32,019 bases of DNA from Hypsibius dujardini (taxonomy: Eukaryota > Tardigrada > Eutardigrada > Parachela > Hypsibiidae). The stretch is from positions 1-32,019 of the forward strand of contig LRSR01011911.1 of NCBI GenBank assembly GCA_001579985.1, written 5' to 3'. Position 1 is the stretch's first letter. Every line of letters starts with the position of its first letter. A program made the translations under genes and the position numbers. Of this stretch, positions 20,301 through 30,789 are shown in pieces. The notes under the pieces were generated by a model that worked only from the letters and a program-made list of their open reading frames with translations, did not search any database and was not told the origin of the DNA.

Positions 20301-21255
20301 TGCAATCCGATTCTTTCCATAATTGATCCATTTTGCTCCGTCCCTAATATCCAAAACAGTTCGGTTTATGCCAATTAATTACAAATTAAAATTGGAGGGG
20401 AGCAGTGTTTAAAAATCAATAAATATGAATTCTTAAACAAGTTGATATTTTTGGAATAAAAATGGAAGGACAATGGAATCTTTCTATTAATGCTCTATCA
20501 ACTTTGAAATTGTCTAAAGAGAAAGTTATGAGGACAACATTGGAAAATTAATCATTTTAAATTATTATGAATATGTGATTATTTAAGGAAATGGAGGCGA
20601 AAGGCATCATGGGTACTGGCTACGAAAATAATTAGAATTGTCTAAAATACCCAAAAGAACAAATACGGTACATGACGGGTCAATCAAGTGCTCGTGCTCA
20701 ATGATACACAAGAAGGTATCTGAATTTTTTCCTATTGAACGGAGACCGCACTGCCACCAGTCACGTTTTTTAAATTTATGTTATGAGACTTAGTTGTCAG
20801 AAAAAATAAATGTTCTCAATTTGATTGTTACACGGGTAATTGATCCCTTAAGATTGGCAGACAATGCATATTTAGTTTTATTTTATAGGTATAAAACAGA
20901 GGGAACGAATGCCACCCTCAAAATGGTGAATCCGACAAGTGTGTCCGTCAACTGCGGCCACCCGGAAGGAATTGAGCGAACCGTTTGCCAGCCCTGGCTA
21001 GCGGATTGTCTGTTTGATCTGACCAACGACCCTTGCGAGTTGAACAACATCGCCGCTGCGAAACCAGAAATGGTTAACTTGATGAAGAACAAAGTCGTTT
21101 CGTACAACGCCACTGCCTATCCTTCTGTCAGACAGCCTTACGACCCGACTTCGAATCCCGAACTATTCCAAAATTGGTGGACCCCATGGCAGGATCCTGA
21201 ACCAGTTCGCAAGGCTTCTTCCTGTTTACCATTCCAATCATCATTTTCTCTTTGA
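17302..21255 (+). CDS. Arylsulfatase B-like type II membrane protein
   Basis: Eight exons: 17302-17577, 17815-17977, 18072-18181, 18269-18304, 19022-19095, 19154-19460, 19593-20100 and 20889-21255; about 613 residues. An N-terminal membrane helix (about 35-57, YSIVVIVFTTGVVMGILGLY) precedes a sulfatase domain. It has LDDLG (metal-binding Asp pair), CSPTRSALLTGKY at about residue 130 (the Cys that becomes formylglycine), LGKWHVG, FMSDNGAAP, NWPLR, and a C-terminal WTPW. Where ARSB has SVHEPL this protein has SPLPKANSE, and ARSB's RKW active-site Lys aligns with Arg, so activity is doubtful. Exon 1 ends at a GC donor. Exons 4 and 5 do not join in frame with the visible GT and AG sites (one base short). 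An AATAAA at 21323-21328 follows. Confidence 0.85.
17616..17745. repeat. Degenerate (GACA)n array in sulfatase intron 1
   Basis: GACAGA/AGGCAAGC units starting about 38 bases past the GC 5' splice site. Here the sense strand is GACA rather than CTGT. Confidence 0.85.
18336..18992. mobile_element. Foldback element, copy 3 (almost all of sulfatase intron 4)
   Basis: Left end GACTTACTTTGAGTGATTTT and right end AAAATCGCCCTGAGTAAGTC are inverted copies. The arms pair imperfectly over some 280 bases (for example AAAATGGCGATT near 18509 against AATCGCCATTTT near 18797). The centre has GGGGGCGGAGCTGC (18620) and AGCTCCGCCCC (18692). The intron is 18305-19021, leaving only about 30 bases on each side of the element. 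Confidence 0.7.
19468..19532 (+). repeat. (CTGT)n array in sulfatase intron 6
   Basis: CTGT/CTCTGT units start within 10 bases of the exon 6 donor (19461) and make up about half of a 132-base intron. Confidence 0.9.
20200..20590. mobile_element. Foldback element, diverged copy 4 (sulfatase intron 7)
   Basis: The stretch around 20334-20400 (GCTCCGTCCCTAATATCC, then a TTACAAATTAAAATT tail) aligns with the right arm of copy 3 (GCTCCGCCCCATTATCTCC ... TTTCAAATAAAATT). The left half is harder to pair, so the ends are approximate. Confidence 0.4.
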
Positions 21256-21322
21256 TTGCAAAATGTCTTACGAGAATAACTAAACTCATTCTTTTTTAGC
21301 TAAAGAAAACAGCAAAAGGTTA

Positions 21323-21328
21323 AATAAA
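21323..21328 (+). terminator. Poly(A) signal of the sulfatase gene
   Basis: AATAAA about 70 bases after the stop codon, some 15 bases before the inverted-duplication remnant begins. Confidence 0.55.
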
Positions 21329-21339
21329 TTGCAAAATGT

Positions 21340-21785
21340 TTATATCACGGCTCTTTGTTGTAACGAGACGCATATTGTGCACTAAAAATGTGCATTTCAT
21401 TTTTAAACATCACACCAAAATGTCTACGCCGATGAGATCACAAAAAGCAAACCGATTTGTCTCTCTCTCTAAAAATTTGAAGAGTTGAAGATTTAATTGA
21501 CATGATCTCATTGATTCCATTGACGTCGCAATATACAACTTGGAAAGATATTTTCAGATCAACTGACGCCTGCGCAAATAGCAAATCGCCCGACTGTTCC
21601 TACACCATGCACTGGCAACTGTGGCTGCCTCAACGGTTGGTGCTGGGGCTATAACAAGTTTCCTCCCCAAATCGGTGCAAAATGGTGTTGACTCAGGCTC
21701 GTTTCGTTAACTGCTGACTTCCTGACTTTAAAAAGTGTAATAATTAATATACTGTATATATGGATCAACTTTTCCAGTGCTACAT
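21340..21785 (+). pseudogene. Decayed inverted copy of part of the CAP gene (second GWCW exon)
   Basis: 21340-21700 is the reverse complement of 10852-11225: the 3' part of CAP intron 2 and the first half of CAP exon 3, including its acceptor (exon start 21558) and the motif TPCTGNCGCLNGWCW. At about 21705 it jumps to sequence matching 10172-10094, so roughly 680 bases present in the left copy are absent here. It is truncated and its frame is broken, so it is a relic. It lies directly downstream of the sulfatase gene on the same strand. Confidence 0.85.
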
Positions 21786-22254
21786 GCCGGCGCTTGATTG
21801 ATCGATCATTTGACAACTTTCTCAAATGTTTTTTTCATAATTTTTTCAGTGTTTTACTGAACGTGAAAACATTCTTAAAGTTTAATAAAAACCTTCAACG
21901 AGGTATTAAATCAAAATTAAAAAAATTGTCACCAACCGGAACACCTTGAGAAAATAAAACAGTGAACGAAAGCGTTAATATAATCCGTATTATTACATAA
22001 ACATATTTGTTTGAAATAAAACATTAACGTTTGCAAACAAGACCGCAAAAACGGGGGAAAACAGATGAAATAACGCGTGCAGTTGCAACAGTGGTTGTAA
22101 CTTTAAATTTCGAAATCTTGGTATAAGTGGTTTGCTGGACAAAAGACCGCGCTTTTTTCCATGTTCTGACATTTCCCGCTTCTCAATGGATGACACATGA
22201 ACATGGAAATACTTGTGATAACTTGGAGACTGCGGGGTCATCGCTTATTGTTAG
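21786..22254. other. Spacer within the right arm
   Basis: I see no gene here. A roughly 45-base stretch at 22210-22256 (ACTTGTGATAACTTGGAGAC and onward) resembles 22468-22515 (ACTTGTAATAACTTTGACAC), a diverged direct repeat found only in this arm. Confidence 0.5.
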
Positions 22255-22751
22255 TAGTGACAATTAGTAAAGTTTGCAATTATTGCTGCTGCTGTCTTGA
22301 GCAACGGGAACTTTTTGTTCATTTGTTTTCCGAGTCTGTAATTTAGAACTAATATATTTGTTAAAAAGTTTCAGTTCATTTTGTTTTAATTCTATAGTAT
22401 ATTTTAGTTTAGGTTAAGTAAGACAAACTGCTCTAGTTATCATAATTGTGAGGCTAGCGGCCGCAAATACTTGTAATAACTTTGACACTGTGGGGTCATC
22501 GCTTAGTACTGACTAAGCCGTTCAACGTCATAGTACAATTAAGCCTGAGAATTTATTTTACCGCACGCGAAAACCAATTACGGTTCAGTCTTTAAGCAAG
22601 CAGGACGTTAAGCTCTCTGCCCATCAATTTGCACTGATTCGAAGTAAGCACAACGTCGGACATACAGCCCATACACCCATGTCTTCTAGAGAGGAAACCT
22701 AAATCGTTAGAAAGATTAAACGACCTCTTCCTGTTCCAATGACTGCGACGC

Positions 22752-23551
22752 TCAGGCAATGACGAGTTGGTCATCCTACACGAAAAAGAAACAAATCAGA
22801 CAAGATGTCTTTTGTGAATTAATACTAAAATTCTTAAGCAAAAAATGGAATACGTACGAGGAGAACGACCTCCTTGCCCTGGTACAGGCGGCTGTTGGAA
22901 TAATCAGCAAGGGCAGCGGACTTCGAGCAGTCAACGTTGAAGAACCAGTCGCAGACTGCAACAAAAACATGATATGAGTTACCGACGCTAATCAAACCCC
23001 ATTTAAAAAAAGCCTATTTATAAGGCGAGGAAGTGAACTTACCCAAAGTGATCTGGTTGAAGACCTAAAATACAACAAAAAGAGAAAATTAACCTCTTCG
23101 TGGAAAAAGACAAAACAACCAATGATTCAGGCACTTGCAGATAATTATGCAATCAGACAAGCAGACAAACAGACAGACAAGCAGACAGGCATATAGGCAA
23201 ACAAACGATGTCCGGACTTACGCTCAATTTGGGGCAGATGTAGCTGGTCAGTTGTCCGTTGACGTCGCATCGGTCGAAGAGCTGGCATTTGGAGGAGGCG
23301 GAGGTATCAGCATAGAAACCAGGCTTGGCGGGGTTGCACTGGATGGGGCGGGGGCTGGGGATGGCCTGGTTGTCGGGGTAGTCCTTTCCGGCCACCGCGT
23401 TGGGGACGAGCGCCTGGATCTGCTCAGCAGTGAGGGCACCCTTTCCACGGAGCTTGGCGAGGGCGTCCCACACCTTGGGGACCTGGTCACCGTTGCCGGC
23501 AGCGAGGGCCACACCGAGAACGGCGGCGAGGACGATGAGGGAGGCCTGCAT
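22752..23551 (-). CDS. Secreted CBM14 (peritrophin-A) chitin-binding protein, duplicate copy
   Basis: Exons 23222-23551, 23043-23064 (the same 22-base microexon), 22858-22955 and 22752-22775; 157 residues, all splice sites intact. The protein differs from the nested copy at 7757-8567 by one conservative change that I can see (GKE instead of GKD before VVLL). The promoter (TTTATATA at 23639-23646) and poly(A) signal (TTTATT at 22552-22557) are kept. So this is a whole gene rather than a pseudogene, and because it lies outside the CAP gene its transcription is freed from the host intron. Such close similarity means either a recent duplication or gene conversion between the arms. Confidence 0.9.
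23153..23193. repeat. (CAGA)n array, intron 1 of the duplicate chitin-binding gene
   Basis: The shorter counterpart of the array at 8100-8167; CTGT in the sense of the gene. Confidence 0.85.
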
Positions 23552-23638
23552 AGTAGTAGTGGAAGTGGTTGTTTGACTTGAAACGAAGGAAAGAATAGGA
23601 AATCCGGAAGTGTGCTTTTCCTGTCTGAAGAGTTTCGT

Positions 23639-23646
23639 TTTATATA
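23639..23646 (-). promoter_or_regulatory. TATA box of the duplicate chitin-binding gene
   Basis: TATATAAA in the gene's sense, conserved in sequence and position with the nested copy. Confidence 0.6.
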
Positions 23647-24121
23647 AAAAAGTGAAGTGTCTGAATATCGAATGATATGAGGTTGCGTAACAGGCGGCAT
23701 AACTGCCCAGAAGGCGAGCAACAGGTTCACCGGAGAGGATTACGCCGTGCAAGGGTTAATTAATTAGGTGGATAGAATGGTCGTTTGCGATGGTTCACAT
23801 GTCAATGTCGGCGAAATTTGCCAGAACGACTGTCTACACGGCACGACAGACAAGTCGTGCGACTTAATAACTCTCGGCAGTAATTCTAATTTAGTCGTAT
23901 TGCATAGTTGTCTGCCTAAGTAAGAGTTAATGAGTCCGTCAGTGGGGTTGCTCATTTTCGTAGGAATGCGCGCCGTCAGTGTGCACATTATTCTGGTTAT
24001 CATACTGTATTTCGTGTCAACGCGATTTATCTGCAAATTTGCGTTTCCCCCTGAAGGACTACTGGTAGGCTTTCAAATTACATTTGCCTGTTCAAATAAA
24101 GATTACTACAGCTACATGTGA

Positions 24122-24531
24122 TATAAATAATATATAATATATATATACAAAATATAAACGTGTAAAAAAAATCCAGATCCCGGACAAGCCAAACCAGTTT
24201 CTGAGATAATATTTGGGAGGAATTTTATAGAAACCAGCCAGTTACACTTTTTCCACTTGTTCAGAAATTGTGTGTAACCGGCGTTCGGTGGCTAGTCGTC
24301 AAAAAAAAGTTATCCATTTTATAATTCCAAGAAAAACATTCCACTGCCTTTTAGCGTTTAAAAAACTAAAAATTTCAAATGGTTTTTTCGCTAACCGATT
24401 TGGCGCAGAGAACACTTTTTTCAAGCACACTTGGGCAGTGCATTGCGCAATACCCAACGTTCTGCAACTGGAAACTGGTAAAAATGCATTTTATTTAGTT
24501 CAATGGTACTTTTTATATTTCGGACCTTCTG
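24122..24531. other. AT-rich spacer
   Basis: Starts with a TA-rich run (about 24125-24150). Open frames on either strand lack recognisable features. Confidence 0.4.
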
Positions 24532-25298
24532 ATGGATTCCATTAATTTTTCGGGTGACCCAAGGATAATATGTGTATTGGAGGCACTTCAACGTCTCGTG
24601 AAACAGAAAGGCAGGGAGGATTTGCTGCCCCACCGCACTGTTTTTGATGACGGCCTGGAAGACGTTACCGCTGATCGCCTCGATGACGGGATTTACGGGC
24701 AGCAATGCGACGAGGGCGACCGGGACTTGTCCAATGGTAAATATTTTATTGGTTTCATTTTGGCATGCATTTCTTTAATCTTTGATGACTCGCGGAGCCT
24801 CGAAGCAACGGAATAACGTAGCAGAAATTTATACAATAGGTATCGAATTTAATTGATTGATTAAGGCGGTTGAGGTTGAGGCGGTGGCTGAATAGATAAT
24901 TAGTGAAATATTTCTTCATGATTGTTCATTAGATTGATTGATTAAGTTTTTACGGATTTATTGCAAGCTGGGCGGTGGACCTTTGTAAAGGATTTTTTCT
25001 CACAGATGTGCTGGAACTCGTCGCCTAAGACAACGACACGGGATCCACGCTCGACTGTGAACAATTACTACTTCAGTTCGCTATCATCACCTTCCGGCTG
25101 CAGCAGCTAGAGAATTGGACTACGCGGGAAATTAGCCGGCCAAGCAGTCAGCCTTGCACCAACACTCCTTCGTTTCTAGCGCCACCCGTTGGTACGTCTT
25201 CAGACCCTCTACTACCGAAGATACCTCCTACCAGGCAGCTGTTCTTCGTGAATATTGTGAGGCAACGTTTATTGAGTCCATTTCGGAAGCGGTGGTAG
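24532..25298 (+). CDS. Possible two-exon orphan protein
   Basis: Exon 24532-24736 runs from an ATG to a GTAAAT donor and encodes a helix-like start (RIICVLEALQRLVKQKGRED) and an acidic stretch (VFDDGLEDVTADRLDDGIYG). Exon 25030-25298, joined in phase, encodes DNDTGSTLDCEQLLLQF, QLENWTTREI, a Pro/Ser-rich part and a basic end (VRQRLLSPFRKRW). That makes 157 residues with four Cys. The frame runs through both candidate exons, which is more than chance usually gives. There is no family match and no signal peptide (the true first exon may be upstream). A minus-strand reading of the first exon is also open (about 95 codons) but lacks a partner. Confidence 0.4.
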
Positions 25299-26423
25299 TC
25301 ACTCGACGGCTTGATGTCCAGTCGATGAGTTTTTTTAGTTTTGTAGCACCGGTTACGCTAAATTCTGGGACAAGTAGCATAGCGATTGAATGAAAAATGA
25401 CTTTTTGTTCATGACATTTTTTATTGTGATAATGAAGAAAACTTTTTGATTTCGGATCAGTGGAAGCATAAATATCGATATCTAAAAGCTGAAATCTTTG
25501 AACGCTGTTTTCTCGAAAAGTCGTTTTTGGTCTAATGCTTGGTTGCCGTCCCGTTACTTTGTTACTTCCGGTCTAAATCGTGCAACCAAGCACTCAAAAT
25601 GTTGGCCATTCACCCCTCCGTAATCAAGGCTGTCATGCTTACCTACTAAGAGTACCGTAAGGATTAACAGTCGTTTATACATTATCTTCCAAATTTATGT
25701 TGTGATTTTTCCATTACAGAAAATTAATATAGTGTATAGTCATGCTGAAACTCGCCCCCCCCCCACCTGTATGCGAAATTGCATAAACCATGAGCTAAGA
25801 GGGCGAAGGTCGAACTTGTAGTACGGAATGCAATATGTAAGGTACAGAATATATGCAACCCAATGTCAACTTGACGCGTCTGGAGTGCGTAATAGTCGTC
25901 TGGATATATTTGTTTCCAAGGTCAATGTCAAGCTGACCATATGTTTTGCGTGTTCGCCCTTTTCATTCTCACGAAGTGTTCCGCCATTGTTGTTATACGT
26001 ACGCATCACAGGACCTTATATTGACGATGCAGCTAGCTATACAAGTAAACCGAAAAGGCAAATAATGGAACCCGCGCACGTCACACAGCTGTTGGGACAT
26101 AATGGAAATTTCCCTTTTTCACGTCTCGGACACTTTGCGGACAGTCTGCTCTGACTTATCCCCATTTAAAAGATAACAGATTGACGCTGCGCTTAACACG
26201 GAAAACCGCAATTCCATTTCTTACTATTGGTCAGGCTTTTTTCCAACAAATTATGGGAGACAAGTGATTGCTGTCTTCCTAATTATTTCCATAGATGTTA
26301 TATATATATATTAATTTGCATACATTTTTAGCCTTTTCATCCGATTTTTGTTGATTATGTAGGAGTTGATTATTTCGTTGATTATAATCCTTTGTCTAAG
26401 CGCGACGCTTAGACGTTTCTTCA
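25299..26423. other. Intergenic region upstream of the receptor gene
   Basis: Contains a run of about 12 C (25757-25768), a TATATATA stretch (26299-26308), and an open frame of 108 codons at 25828-26154 (+) without recognisable features. I see no further gene. Confidence 0.4.
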
Positions 26424-29400
26424 ATGCATCTATTGGCATGTTTAAGTGCCTACATTATCCTCGTCGTGATTCGCTTGCATTCAGGCTTTCATCTGAGGCT
26501 GACTACAGCCCAACCGCCTCAACTGAGTCCCATAAACAATGACCAAACAAAATGGGGAGATAACTTAGACCCGCAGATAGACATTCAGCAGCTAGAGAAG
26601 GCCCTGCAAGCCTACTACGGCCCGGGGTTCACCATTCATCTGCCGCATTTACGGTCGCGACGAGAGGTCAAGAGCAGCTCCGGTGATGCAGCACCGGAGG
26701 ATTTGATGGATCCTCAGGCAGACGTTCAGCTTTACGCGGCAGCGGCACTGGCACCGCCTAGGCCACGGAATAGCGGGCATGCCACGTCCAAACCGAAACC
26801 ATTATCGATACTGATGAACTTTGGACTAGATGGGGTGTCCCAGTGGTCAGATCCCGATGACGACCATCAGGACGATTGTCCGGCAGGTCAGGGACCGCTT
26901 CCTTGTTTTAAATGCTTTGTCTATGTCTGTGTCTATGTCTATATCTGTGTCTGTGTCTGTGTCTGTGTCTGTGTTTGCATTGGTCCCTGTGTCTGACTGT
27001 GGCACTTTCCATGTCTGTTCATGTTTGTGCCTGTTGTTTCGGTCATTCAATTGAGATGTTCTTCCTTTCCAGGCACAATATTTGATCCGCACGGCATGGT
27101 CTGTCGCGAGGCCGTTTGCGTTCCCCTGCCGCCCATATTACCGGCAAAACCGAATCCAGACGAACCACTATGCAGTCGCACCAGGACAAACCGCACCATT
27201 AACATCCCCACCAACGCGAATTCCTCCACAATATTCATGTCCCTCGGTCTGCACGATGAGACCCACAAGAACAGAACCTACACCGCTGCCCTTCATAATT
27301 GTTGTCTGGAGCAACGACTGGAAGCCAAACTACAGGAAACAGTAGCTCAAGTCCTCAAAATAAACATCATGCAAATCCGCAATATTACCGTTCCCAACTT
27401 TATTCAATACCCGGAACGACCGCAAACCTCAGAGAGGAAAGATTTCCATTCCAGTAGAATTGAGAGTGACGATATCGATAGCTTTCCTCACGAACGGAAA
27501 CTTTCCGTCAGCGAAATCGATCGCGTGGAGGTTTCGTTTGTGCTCCACCGAGTTATTGTCAATGGACAGAATAGAAATGACTCTGACTCGGTGGTGGAGA
27601 TGTACAGCAAACTTGCGAAGGAAGTGGTGGACGAGAAGAGCTTCCTCTTCAAGGTTGACGATGTGGAGTGGGAGGTGTTCGGCATTTGGGAAGAGTTCTC
27701 CAACGGTAGAAGATTTTTATCAGATTTTTTAAATTTATTTTGCGTAAGTTATTTGAACCAAAAATTAACAGTGCAAACAGATTCAGTGATTGCCAGTGAT
27801 AGATCGTAGCAAAGGGTGCAATAACTTCTGTTCTTGTCCCCTTAACACTTACGGTGTCTATCGATGCACCCATCATTGGGCCTTCAAATTTCATCTTAAT
27901 TGCAATTATCTATCGAATTGACGGTTACATTGTGAAGACAAAAACTAATTTTCTGAAGCTCTGAAATAACTAGCGTAACTATGCATAAATTTTTCAGTTA
28001 ACAAAGTATGCTAATGAATGTATAATTTTCTTGATTAATGAGATGCATTAATATGAAAATTTTTCCTTATTATTAATTAATGCAACGTATTAATAATGTG
28101 TGATTAATTTGATCCCATAATACAATTTATTAAAACGCGTAAAACTTTCTTAAATTAATATAATATATTAATAAAGGTATAATTTCTCTAATTAATAAAA
28201 TTAGTTAATGCACGCGTAATTTTTTGAAACTAAGAGAATATATTAACACATCCATAATTTTCTTACCTGATAAAGTGTAATACCATACGTACAATTCTCA
28301 TTATTAGTACAAGGTATTCATATTTGCAGAACTTTCGTAATTCATAAAATTTATTAATACATGTGTAATTTTCTTGTTTAATTGAATTGCAGGGGAAAAG
28401 GATCTGTCGAATATTTCGTGGTGCAAACGCGGTGTGGTCAACGTGCTCTGCAACGATGCCTTCCATGCCAGCCTCAACTCTACCAACTCCTCCATTCTCG
28501 TCGTGGCCACTAACAAGACCTACGAACTCGGGCAATTCAAGCTGCAGATTTTCCTCAAAAACGTCCAGGGGGTGCCCTACATTATGCAAGTTAGTGTTCA
28601 TATTTATATTTATTCATATTTATATTGAAATTGTTATTTAAAGTAGCCAAAAATAACCTTTTTCTTTCAATTTTTATTTTACTTGAAATCGGAAATCGTG
28701 ATTGCAATTTTAATTAAATTCAAAAACGTCATTTAAACAACACTAACATTTAGGTCGCTATGGTATGCGACGTCCCTCCCGCCTGCCCGAATAATGCACC
28801 GCGTTTCTACGCCGGATCTTCGGCCACACGTCATCCCAACATGTCGTTAGAGTATAACAACATGCTCTATGACGTCAGCGAATACCAATACGATATGGTC
28901 GCCGAAAAATTCACCCTTTGCGGGAACGTTCGCGTCCGGAAAGAGGGAAATTCAGTGATGGGATTTAATATGCGCGATGATCTTAGTTATATCTCGACAA
29001 GCCTGTCGATTTTATCGGTTATTGCACTTATACTTACGCTGATTATTTATGGAATATTTCGGGATCTGCGGACCTTGCCGGGGTGGAATTTAATTAACGC
29101 AATGGTGGCCTTGGTTGTTGCCCAAACGGCTCTGCTCCTCAATTCCGCCTTCAAAACCGATGAAATGTGCTGTTTCATCGGAATCATCACGCACTACTCG
29201 TATTTATTAGGTACTGTAGCTTAGTTGATCTATACAGTTTATCAATTAATTAATTTATGCTTAGTTTATTTGATTTATTGCTTAAAGGAAAATTTAATTA
29301 CACAAAATAATTTGTATATCTTATGTCACACTCACAGATGTCATTGCAACTGTAGCATTGTAGCACATGCATGGGCGCATACAAGTAAATTATATTACAA

Positions 29401-30789
29401 TTCCATTTCGAGCTTTTGGAATTGAATTTGAAGCTCATCGCTTCACGCACATAGAAAAGCGACAATTGTGTCGCTTTTGAGTCGTGTTGTTCCGTCAGCC
29501 TGTACCACATGAAAGACATTCTGTGTTTATTCAATGATGAATTAACTCCGAATCATTTTTTACTTTTAACTGATCTAACTTAAATTAATTTCGAATCACT
29601 AATTCATGTAGACTTACAACTATTTTTTTGTTTACTTATTAGTAAAAAGTATTGCTTGTTAATATGTCCTTCACGTATTATACATTTTTGTTGTTGATTT
29701 TGTTGTAATAATTGTTCGTTGTTATGTCTTCCATGTATAATTAATTTTTTTGTCTTTAATGTATCATAAATGTTTGGTGTCCAACATGCCGCGTTTGTGC
29801 TCCTTAAAAAAGCGAATTATTATTGTTTACTTTTCTCTTTATCTACGAGCAGTCTTTTATATGTTATTATATTTTATTTTTGCCTAGTAACAATAGCTAA
29901 TTTTTTGTGTGTTTTTATATTACGTTCAGGTTTTTTCTTTGCCAACGTTATTGCCTTTGATATCTACTGCACCTTCGGAAGCGGTCGCTCAGGAACCTTC
30001 CGTATACCTAATGGGGACCGCCGTGCTGTTCGCATCAGGGTGTTGAAAAACATGGCTTACTGCTACCTATCCGCAGGCGTCATAGTGGGCGGTGCGGTCA
30101 TTTTAGATAGACAGAACGTGCCGAAATGGGAAGTGCAGTATCAGGAGCTGTGTTGGATTGCGGGTCAGCGTGCTAGTTTGATCTTCTTTGCACTGCCGGT
30201 GATTGTGATTAACCTCGTCAATGCTGTCCTGGTGGGAGTGACTTTCTATCGGATACGCCAGCATCAAAAGCGAATGCAGGGACTGAGGGTGGGAGGAGCG
30301 ACGAAGGATGGCAAGGCGGCGAAAGGGGAGGTGATGTCTTATGTGAGAATTGGATCGGTGTTTGGGTTCACTTGGATTTTCGGAATTGTGGCCGGGTTTG
30401 TTACGAATCAGGCGACACATGATCATGCGATGTTAGTTTTCTATGAGGTCATGATATATGGTAAGTTTTCAAATTGTTAGATCTGCTGTGCCTGAGTCTG
30501 TGTCTGTGTCTGTGTCTGTGTCTGTGTCTGTGTTTGTTCGCTTTGATGTTGACTTGTTAGCTCGCAGTGTAATTGTGGGCGTTTCGTTGCAGCCTTCATT
30601 TTTACCCAGTCTTGCCAAGGAGTTCTGATCTTCCTAGCCTTTGGAATGAACTCCAACGTCCGCGGAAAGATAGTCAAGCTTTACAAACAGCATTACGTTC
30701 GAGTATGCAAAAGTTGCGGTACGAAAATTTGCCGCTGCACGAACGGTTCATCACTGACCAAATCGATTAGAGCGGATTCCTTCAACTAA
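26424..30789 (+). CDS. Secretin/Methuselah-type seven-transmembrane receptor
   Basis: Six exons, phases consistent: 26424-26886, 27073-27705, 28393-28589, 28754-29210, 29930-30460 and 30593-30789; about 825 residues. A signal peptide (LSAYIILVVIRLHSGF) leads a roughly 500-residue ectodomain with Cys motifs (CPAGTIFDPHGMVCREAVC) and several NxS/T sites. Seven helices follow: SILSVIALILTLIIYGIF, AMVALVVAQTALLLNSAF, the CCFIGIITHYSYLLG-FFFANVIAFDIY segment (very like Methuselah receptors), AYCYLSAGVIVGGAVIL, LIFFALPVIVINLVNAVLVG, SVFGFTWIFGIVAGF and AFIFTQSCQGVLIFLAFGM. CWI in the second outer loop also fits. I see no autoproteolysis (GPS) motif, so Methuselah-like is more likely than classic adhesion type. 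The tail has a CKSCGTKICRC cluster that could be palmitoylated. Ligand and G protein are unknown. Confidence 0.9.
26918..26997 (+). repeat. (GTCTGT)n array in receptor intron 1
   Basis: GTCTAT/GTCTGT units start about 30 bases past the exon 1 donor (26887), within a 186-base intron. Confidence 0.9.
27920..28385. repeat. Degenerate AT-rich tandem repeat in receptor intron 2
   Basis: Words like GTATAATTTTCTTAATTAAT recur every 36-42 bases, for example near 28018, 28178, 28214, 28250, 28290 and 28362. It looks like an old minisatellite occupying most of the intron up to the acceptor. Confidence 0.45.
29211..29929. other. Receptor intron 4
   Basis: An AT-rich intron without (CTGT)n arrays or foldback copies. 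The pair AAAAGCGACAATTGTGTCGCTTTT (about 29455-29478) is a short perfect palindrome. Confidence 0.5.
30488..30536 (+). repeat. (GTCTGT)n array in receptor intron 5
   Basis: Tandem GTCTGT units begin about 27 bases past the exon 5 donor (30461) in a 132-base intron. Confidence 0.95.

Larger units (their letters stand above)
22255..24121. repeat. Right arm of the large inverted duplication
   Basis: Reverse-complement match to 7178-9047. The most similar part (about 22255-23960) contains the whole chitin-binding gene and its flanks. The outer 160 bases are more diverged. The (CTGT)n array in intron 1 is shorter here. Confidence 0.9.

Noticed and set aside
21993-22241. 82-codon minus-strand open frame in the spacer of the right arm
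   Set aside because: It overlaps a diverged non-coding direct repeat and has no counterpart or family.
25828-26154. 108-codon open frame upstream of the receptor
   Set aside because: No domain, signal peptide, splice partner or compositional sign of coding.
27047-27345. Additional open frames overlapping receptor exon 2
   Set aside because: The receptor frame continues in phase from exon 1 and into exon 3; the others are shadows.
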